A DNA stretch of 47,942 bases from Chara braunii (taxonomy: Eukaryota > Streptophyta > Charophyceae > Charales > Characeae): the NCBI GenBank assembly GCA_003427395.1, contig BFEA01000189.1, positions 855,701-903,642 of the forward strand, given 5' to 3'. How positions within the stretch are numbered: position 1 is the first letter of the stretch; each line of letters begins with the position of its first letter. Shown piece by piece: positions 43,036-47,942 of this stretch. The position numbers were made by a program, and so were the translations under genes. The notes under the pieces are model-generated. The model saw only the letters and a program-made list of their open reading frames with translations, searched no databases and was not told where the DNA came from.

Positions 43036-43546
43036 CCCTCCCCCCTCCCGCCTTTCCCCCATTCCTAGCCTACCATCCCGTACCCTATTCCATCAAGACG
43101 GTAGGCCTGCACCCAGAAGGGGTGCGGACGGGCAGATGTCGGAATAAGCAAGTCCCACTTATTACTACCGGTAGTCCCATTTACGCGAAATCTCAGTATC
43201 AGTATCTGACCATAGATTAGGAAGATCAAAGGCTGAAAACGGAACGGAACGGAACGGGGCCTGGCACCGGAATTCGACAAGGTGGGACTTGGTCCCGGGG
43301 CCGCAAACGACATCAAGCAGGAGGGGACACAACGGTAAGTGAACCAACCGTATAGAACAACAGACAAGGGTAAAAAGAAAAAGACAAAAAAAAAAAGGGA
43401 AAAAGAAAACGAAACTGTGTGCTGCCCACCCCGATTCCGGTCGGTCCCCTCAAACGAGACGCGTGGCTAGCGGTATCTCTGCCCACGATTGTGTACAGAG
43501 GTCGGCGGAGGGCGCTGAAGTCGGCTCTTGTGTGTGTTTGTGTGTA
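42657..43546. other. Non-coding stretch with poly-C and a weak inverted pair
   Basis: Contains T/C tracts at 42665-42700 and a poly-C run of about 30 (43003-43032). A weak inverted pair, CAAGTCCCAC (43149) and GTGGGACTTGG (43282), is possibly a decayed relative of the 42491 element. A short (GGAAC) triplet occurs at 43240. No gene. Confidence 0.45.
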
Positions 43547-43550
43547 CGTG

Positions 43551-43553
<3 letters not shown>

Positions 43554-43588
<35 letters not shown>

Positions 43589-43602
43589 CCGTAGGTAGGT
43601 AG

Positions 43603-43684
<82 letters not shown>
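43554..43684. repeat. (GA)n microsatellites
   Basis: GA tracts at about 43555-43584 and 43604-43684, separated by a GTAGGTAGGTAG spacer. The spacer-like sequence TCGGCCGTAGG before the second tract recurs after it as TAGGCCGTAGG. Confidence 0.9.
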
Positions 43685-43687
<3 letters not shown>

Positions 43688-43783
43688 GCCGTAGGTGGGG
43701 CAGCAGTTGTTAGCCTAGCAGAGCTGGTGAGTGGGCAGAAGCTATTGGCGTTGTAGAGCCGGTGCGTAGTACGCGTGAGAAGC

Positions 43784-43874
43784 GTGCGGAGGGAGAGAGA
43801 GAGAGCACGTGGGTGCGGAGGGAGAGAGAGAGAGCACGTGGGTGCGGAGGGAGAGAGAGAGAGCACGTGCGTGC
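43784..43874. repeat. 29-bp minisatellite, three copies
   Basis: Unit GTGCGGAGGGAGAGAGAGAG plus AGCACGTGG, nearly exact, each with a CACGTG palindrome (43806, 43835, 43864). Confidence 0.9.
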
Positions 43875-43937
43875 GGCTGCTGCTGTGTTTAGAGCGAGAG
43901 GGATGCAGATCGGGAGGCTACGTTGCGGCCGCAGAGT

Positions 43938-43976
43938 ATTAGGATTAGGATTGGGATTGGGATTGGGATAGGGATT
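43938..43976. repeat. GGATTR hexamer tract
   Basis: Six consecutive hexamers of the form GGATTA/GGATTG/GGATAG. Superficially like a telomere repeat but with a different register from TTTAGGG. Confidence 0.8.
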
Positions 43977-44300
43977 ACCTGGCAGTGGCGGACACGTGGC
44001 ACGTTGTGAGGAGGACGCCATGTCAGCCGGCCATGGCGTTACTTCATCTGCGGCGAGAGTCGTCCATCGCCCCGAAGTCGCTCGTTTCACCAATCGACAT
44101 AACGGTAGGCTCTTTCTTTTTTTTTTTTCCTTTTCTTTTTTCTTTTTTTTTTCCCTTTACCTCTCGCTCGGTTCTACCTTTTTTTTTGGTTGTTTTCTCC
44201 TAAAAAAAACGGTATGATTGTTGTCTTCTTCCCCTTCGTCTGTCGGCTTGGCCGTCTCCTGCTTCGTGCGCTCCTCGGATTGTCTAACGTCTCTGTACTC

Positions 44301-44322
44301 TCTCTCTCTCTCTCTCTCTCTC
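44301..44322. repeat. (CT)n microsatellite
   Basis: Eleven CT dinucleotides. Confidence 0.85.
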
Positions 44323-44345
44323 TTGTTTTTCCTTCCTTCCTCTTC

Positions 44346-44468
44346 GGGCTCGCTGCACTACTCTCCAGATGCACAAAAGACAAAAACTATGGCGGTGTAT
44401 CTTTCCACGATCTAGCGGAAGATTCATTCTCTCATTTTGCTCATTTGGAGAGTAGTGCAGTGAAGCCC
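44346..44468. mobile_element. Harbinger-like MITE, copy c
   Basis: Ends GGGCTCGCTGCACTACTCTC and, in reverse complement, GGGCTTCACTGCACTACTCT. Flanks TTC on both sides. Core GGCGGTGTATCTTTCCACGA then TCTAGCGGAAGATTCATTC. The centre is partly palindromic. No coding capacity. Confidence 0.75.
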
Positions 44469-44544
44469 TTCGTCTGTGTTTTCCTTGATATCTCTGGGGG
44501 AAGCTCCCACTACTCGCCCCTGGTGAATCTGTCCTCCCTCCCTC

Positions 44545-44547
<3 letters not shown>

Positions 44548-44610
<63 letters not shown>

Positions 44611-44611
44611 N

Positions 44612-44660
<49 letters not shown>
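44548..44660. repeat. Long (CT)n microsatellite
   Basis: About 110 bases of CT with one N at 44611; a TTC tract follows at 44763-44791. Confidence 0.9.
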
Positions 44661-44665
<5 letters not shown>

Positions 44666-45007
44666 TGAGAGTGTCTCTCTCTCTCGCTCTCTCCTTCTCT
44701 CAGAGTGACGTCGTTTTCTATTTAAATTTGTGCTCTTTGTATTCTTTCCTCTTCTTCGTTTCCTTCTTCTTCTTCTTCTTCTTCTTCTTCTGTTTGCCAT
44801 TTTTTTTAATACCCATTTTGGCATTTTCTGTATTGAATTTCCTGTGTACTCTGGTTATTGATCGTGGATAATATTACCATCGTCAATACCTATATTGTTT
44901 TTGTCGTTTTGCGTGCTTCTTCCTCCTCCCCGTCGTCCTCCTCCTTTTCTCCTCCTCCTCCTCGTTGTCGTTGTTTCTTTAAATAGCCAGCGGGTGAGCG
45001 GAAGTTC

Positions 45008-45425
45008 TGTAGGTCCGTTCGTCGGACATTTACCCGCGAAAAAAAAGGTGCACTCTTTCCTAATCCGTCAGTTTATATATTGCTGTGCTTAGGGCCTCGC
45101 TCCAGTACTCAGCACGTGCACAAAAAAAAGACAAAAAACGTGGCGGTGTATCTTCCCATTTTCTAGCGGAAGATTCACTCCCATTTTGCACATTTGGTGA
45201 GTGCTATCGGTGGACGATATATCGGTCCGTTTGTCGGACATTTACCCGCGAAAAAAAAGGTGCACTCTTTCCTAATCCGTCAGTTTATGTATTGCTGTGC
45301 TTAAGGCCTGGCTCCACTACTCTCGACATGCAGAAAAGACAAAATCACGGCGGTGTATCTTTCCATGTTCTAGCGGAAGATTCATTCTCATTTTGCGCAT
45401 TTGCTGAGTAGTGGACCGGGGCCCT
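45008..45425 (+). repeat. Tandem duplication (2 x ~210 bp) carrying two MITE copies
   Basis: 45013-45110 and 45224-45325 are almost identical (TCGGACATTTACCCGCGAAA, then TGCACTCTTTCCTAATCCGT and TTGCTGTGCTTA). Each is followed by a Harbinger-like MITE: copy a 45092-45210 (starts after TTA with GGGCCTCGCTCC) and copy b 45304-45424 (ends ...GGGGCCC, then TTA). A fragment of the same leader is present on the minus strand at 45727-45757. Confidence 0.8.
45304..45424. mobile_element. Harbinger-like MITE, copy b (best terminal repeats)
   Basis: Ends AGGCCTGGCTCCACTACTC and, in reverse complement, GGGCCCCGGTCCACTACTC. TTA flanks both sides, the duplication preferred by PIF/Harbinger elements. Core GGCGGTGTATCTTTCCATGT then TCTAGCGGAAGATTCATTC. 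Confidence 0.75.
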
Positions 45426-45488
45426 TACTCCGATTTTTTGACATAACACACTGTTAAAACTAACAAGCAAAGGGTGAAGATTTTCTTT

Positions 45489-45592
45489 ATAATAATAACA
45501 TCAACAATAATAATATAATAATTGTAATAATAATAATAATAATAAAATAATAATATACTAATAATACTAATAATACTAATAATACTAATATA

Positions 45593-45635
<43 letters not shown>
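45489..45635. repeat. (AAT)n array
   Basis: Trinucleotide AAT with ACTAAT variants over about 145 bases. Confidence 0.9.
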
Positions 45636-45637
<2 letters not shown>

Positions 45638-45773
45638 CTACCTTCGTTAAAAAAAAGGAAAAATAAAATTAACAAGCAAAGTGTGAAGACAGCAAGTTTT
45701 GCCTTTTTTTTTTCCGAAAAAATTCGTAAATGTCCCGACAAACGGACCGATAGAACTTTGGCTCAGAGGGCGG

Positions 45774-45888
45774 CTACTACCTTCTTCCCCCAAATACAAC
45801 GTACGGTAATTATAGACGTATTTGGTCTATCTCTCAGTCTAGATACAGCTATAATGACCGTACCTTGTATTCGGGGGAAGAAGGGTAG
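45774..45888. mobile_element. Palindromic MITE of a second type
   Basis: Left CTACTACCTTCTTCCCCCAA and right (reverse complement) CTACCCTTCTTCCCCCGAAT, pairing on through ATACAANGTACGGT and an ATTATAG block to near the centre. At 115 bp it is almost one hairpin. Target duplication not resolved. Confidence 0.75.
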
Positions 45889-46737
45889 AGAAGGACTACG
45901 ACGACGACGAAGAGGAGGAGGAGGAGGAGGAAGAAGAAAGCAAAACGACAAAGAGAACATGGATATCGACGATGATGATTTGAGTGTTTTAAATCAGTGG
46001 CAGGTAGGTGGTGAAAGGCGGCAAAAAAAGAAAGAATTCGAGATAATAAGAAAGAATATAGAGTAGTTAAAAAAGGAAAAAAATCCCTCCCCCTAACCTT
46101 CCCCCTCCTTCCCCCCCAACACCCGCGGCTTCTCTGTGGCCTGGGCCGCAAGTTCCCTACGCCATATCGTCAAAGAGAGTAATTTCTGCTCCGATTGGTC
46201 TGAGAAAGCACATTAGTTATATATCCGTATAATAAACCACATTTCTCCTTAAAAAAAAAAAAAAACTCGTAATCTTTTCCCCGTTTGTCAATGCAAACGA
46301 TGCATATCCATATCATCCGTCTCGAGCAGTGAATTTTATAATTTTTATTTACTGTAATATCCATATCCGTCTGCTGAAAGCATATGTGCGCCGATTGGTC
46401 TAAAAAACAGAAATAATTATAAGTAAATTAAAGATTAAATAACTTATGAATATAAAGTGAGCAATTAGATGTGTTTTAATTTATTTCGAATTCCCTTTCA
46501 GGGAAGTGAGATATTTTCCCTTTTAAAAACAAAAAAAAATTTCGGATTCCAAATACATGAAACTCACATATGTCGGCCTGACTCTGAGTTAGCGCCCTTA
46601 CAGGAAAGGGCAATTTACCATAATTCTATCTGAAGGGCAATCCACCCTCCTGACTGTCTGTGTCTGTCTCTCTCTCTCTCTCTCTCACTCGCTCGCTCGC
46701 TCGCTCTTCCTGTTTCTACCGTTCTGTCTTTGGAGAT

Positions 46738-46784
<47 letters not shown>

Positions 46785-46984
46785 AATAATATAGTCTTTC
46801 GAGATGTTAACCTCCTATTTATTTTGCTTTTTAACTCTTCCCGTTGACATTTCACTTCATTGTAGACTTCCAGGATTTTTTTTTTTTTTCTTGACCGAAA
46901 TTCAATGGCCTAATAAATAAAGTGCGGTGATGGTAAGTACGAGATGGTAAGTACGAGATGCCACAGTGAAGTTGAAGGGCAGGG
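45889..46984. other. Non-coding AT-rich stretch
   Basis: No gene. Includes a GAGGAG tract (45909-45935), a repeated CCGATTGGTCTRA word (46191 and 46392), small stems such as GCCCTT/AAAGGGC near 46592, a CT/CGCT tract (46670-46708) and a 42-T run (46739-46780). Confidence 0.6.
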
Positions 46985-47082
46985 ATCGATTGGTTGATTG
47001 ATTGGTGGTTTGATTGATTGATTGGCTGATTGGCTGGTTGATTGATTTGATTGGCTGATTGATTGGTTGATTGATTGATGGG

Positions 47083-47149
<67 letters not shown>

Positions 47150-47170
47150 GTTGATTGATTGATTGATTAA
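46985..47170. repeat. (GATT)n array
   Basis: About 185 bases of GATT/GGTT tetranucleotides. It is the complement type of the CAAT array near 18.3-18.45 kb. Confidence 0.9.
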
Positions 47171-47942
47171 TTTAGCGGTGTCATCCTCGATACGAATGTC
47201 GTTAGATGATGATTAAAAAGAGAATGAAAGAGAAAAAGGAAAAAAAAAAGAGGATATAGAATGCTGCTGAATGCTGATTGTAGGGGGGAGGAGAAAAACA
47301 AATCTGGATATGAAATGTTCTCGATAATATCCCTTCTGGAAAAAAAGGCAAAAAAAAAATACAAATATGCACATGAATGCTTTAATCCCAAAGGCTGTCT
47401 TTCTCGTCTACAATCAACAGATCACCTTCACACTTGGAATGCGGCGACATGACCAATGTTTTCACTCGGATGAGTGAGTGTGTCGTCCTTCCTCCTGAAG
47501 CCGTTGAATGATCCTAGTGGAGGGGTGGGTTTCTCTTTCAAAAAAGAGAGGAAAACAGAACAAGAAAAGAACGACCAACAAAAAAAAAAAGGAAAAAAGA
47601 ATCAGCAAAAAGAAAAAGAAAAGAAAAACAGAATCAGAAAAAAAAAAAAAACACAGAATCACAAGAAAAAAAAGATAAAGAAAAAGGAAAAGAAAAGAAA
47701 AGAAAAGAAATGAAGAAACGGAAAGAGGGGCGGATGTGTTGCGCAAACGAGGACGCAAAGGGGGAAACTTTGTGGAACAGCAGAGAGTAGCGTCACAAGA
47801 GAAGAAGAAAAAAGGGAAATGACGAGAGAGAGAGAGAGAGAGAGAGAGGGGAATCGGTTACAACTGTATCTACTCAGGGCTGTCACCGAATCGGATGTTC
47901 CTTGAGGTGTCTTCCTCTCTCTCGTCCGTCTCCCCTCTAGAG
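47171..47942. other. Non-coding A-rich stretch with GA tract
   Basis: Long AAAG/AAAAAG tracts (47530-47730) and (GA)n at 47824-47848. Lys-rich or Phe-rich frames are products of these tracts. No gene is supported. Confidence 0.6.

Noticed and set aside
43450-44824. Ser/Leu- and Arg/Glu-repeat ORFs
   Set aside because: Translations of GA/CT microsatellites.
47462-47886. Lys-rich and Phe-rich ORFs near the end
   Set aside because: Translations of AAAG tracts with no motif.

Overview
The window looks like repeat-dense nuclear DNA of a large streptophyte genome. My best guess is a charophyte alga such as Chara. That guess rests on the style of the Ty3 gag-pol and plant L1-type LINE fragments, which I recognise from memory, and on the heavy load of microsatellites and small inverted-repeat elements; it is not tested. 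I see no convincing intact host gene. All recognisable coding sequence belongs to decayed retroelements.

Layout. 1-219 is the end of a hAT-like non-autonomous element. 220-4973 is a decayed Ty3 gag-protease-RT-RNase H-integrase element on +. 5216-5760 is a second hAT-like element. 5817-8115 is a second, gag-only Ty3 fragment. From about 10 to 31 kb there is a mosaic of dispersed non-coding modules, here called P, Q, R, H, T and E. R-H-T-E occurs as a large inverted pair: minus strand 19.48 to 14.56 kb, plus strand 25.98 to about 29.65 kb. A third, truncated R-H copy lies at 13.9-14.56 kb. Two more hAT-like elements (A and B) and a 610-N gap interrupt the minus-strand R copy. 31-33.6 kb holds a weak ORF, a 79-base poly-C run, a 45-base poly-T run, two tRNA-derived SINE-like heads and a foldback element. 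33642-42058 is a nearly complete LINE of about 8.4 kb with a 13-bp target-site duplication and a poly-A tail. 42.1-47.9 kb is non-coding: several PIF/Harbinger-like MITEs, long GA/CT, AAT and GATT arrays and homopolymers.

Two signals stand out. First, module H is an array of hairpins, about 13 in one arm and 8-9 in the other. The loop is conserved, while the 5-10 bp stems change from unit to unit yet stay self-complementary. Second, four hAT-like elements share an internal core, but each carries its own CpG-containing subterminal word (ATCCGG, CCGAAC, GCGGTC or GCGGAC families), as if the terminal recognition sequence had been exchanged between relatives. Neither is explained by an encoded protein in the window.
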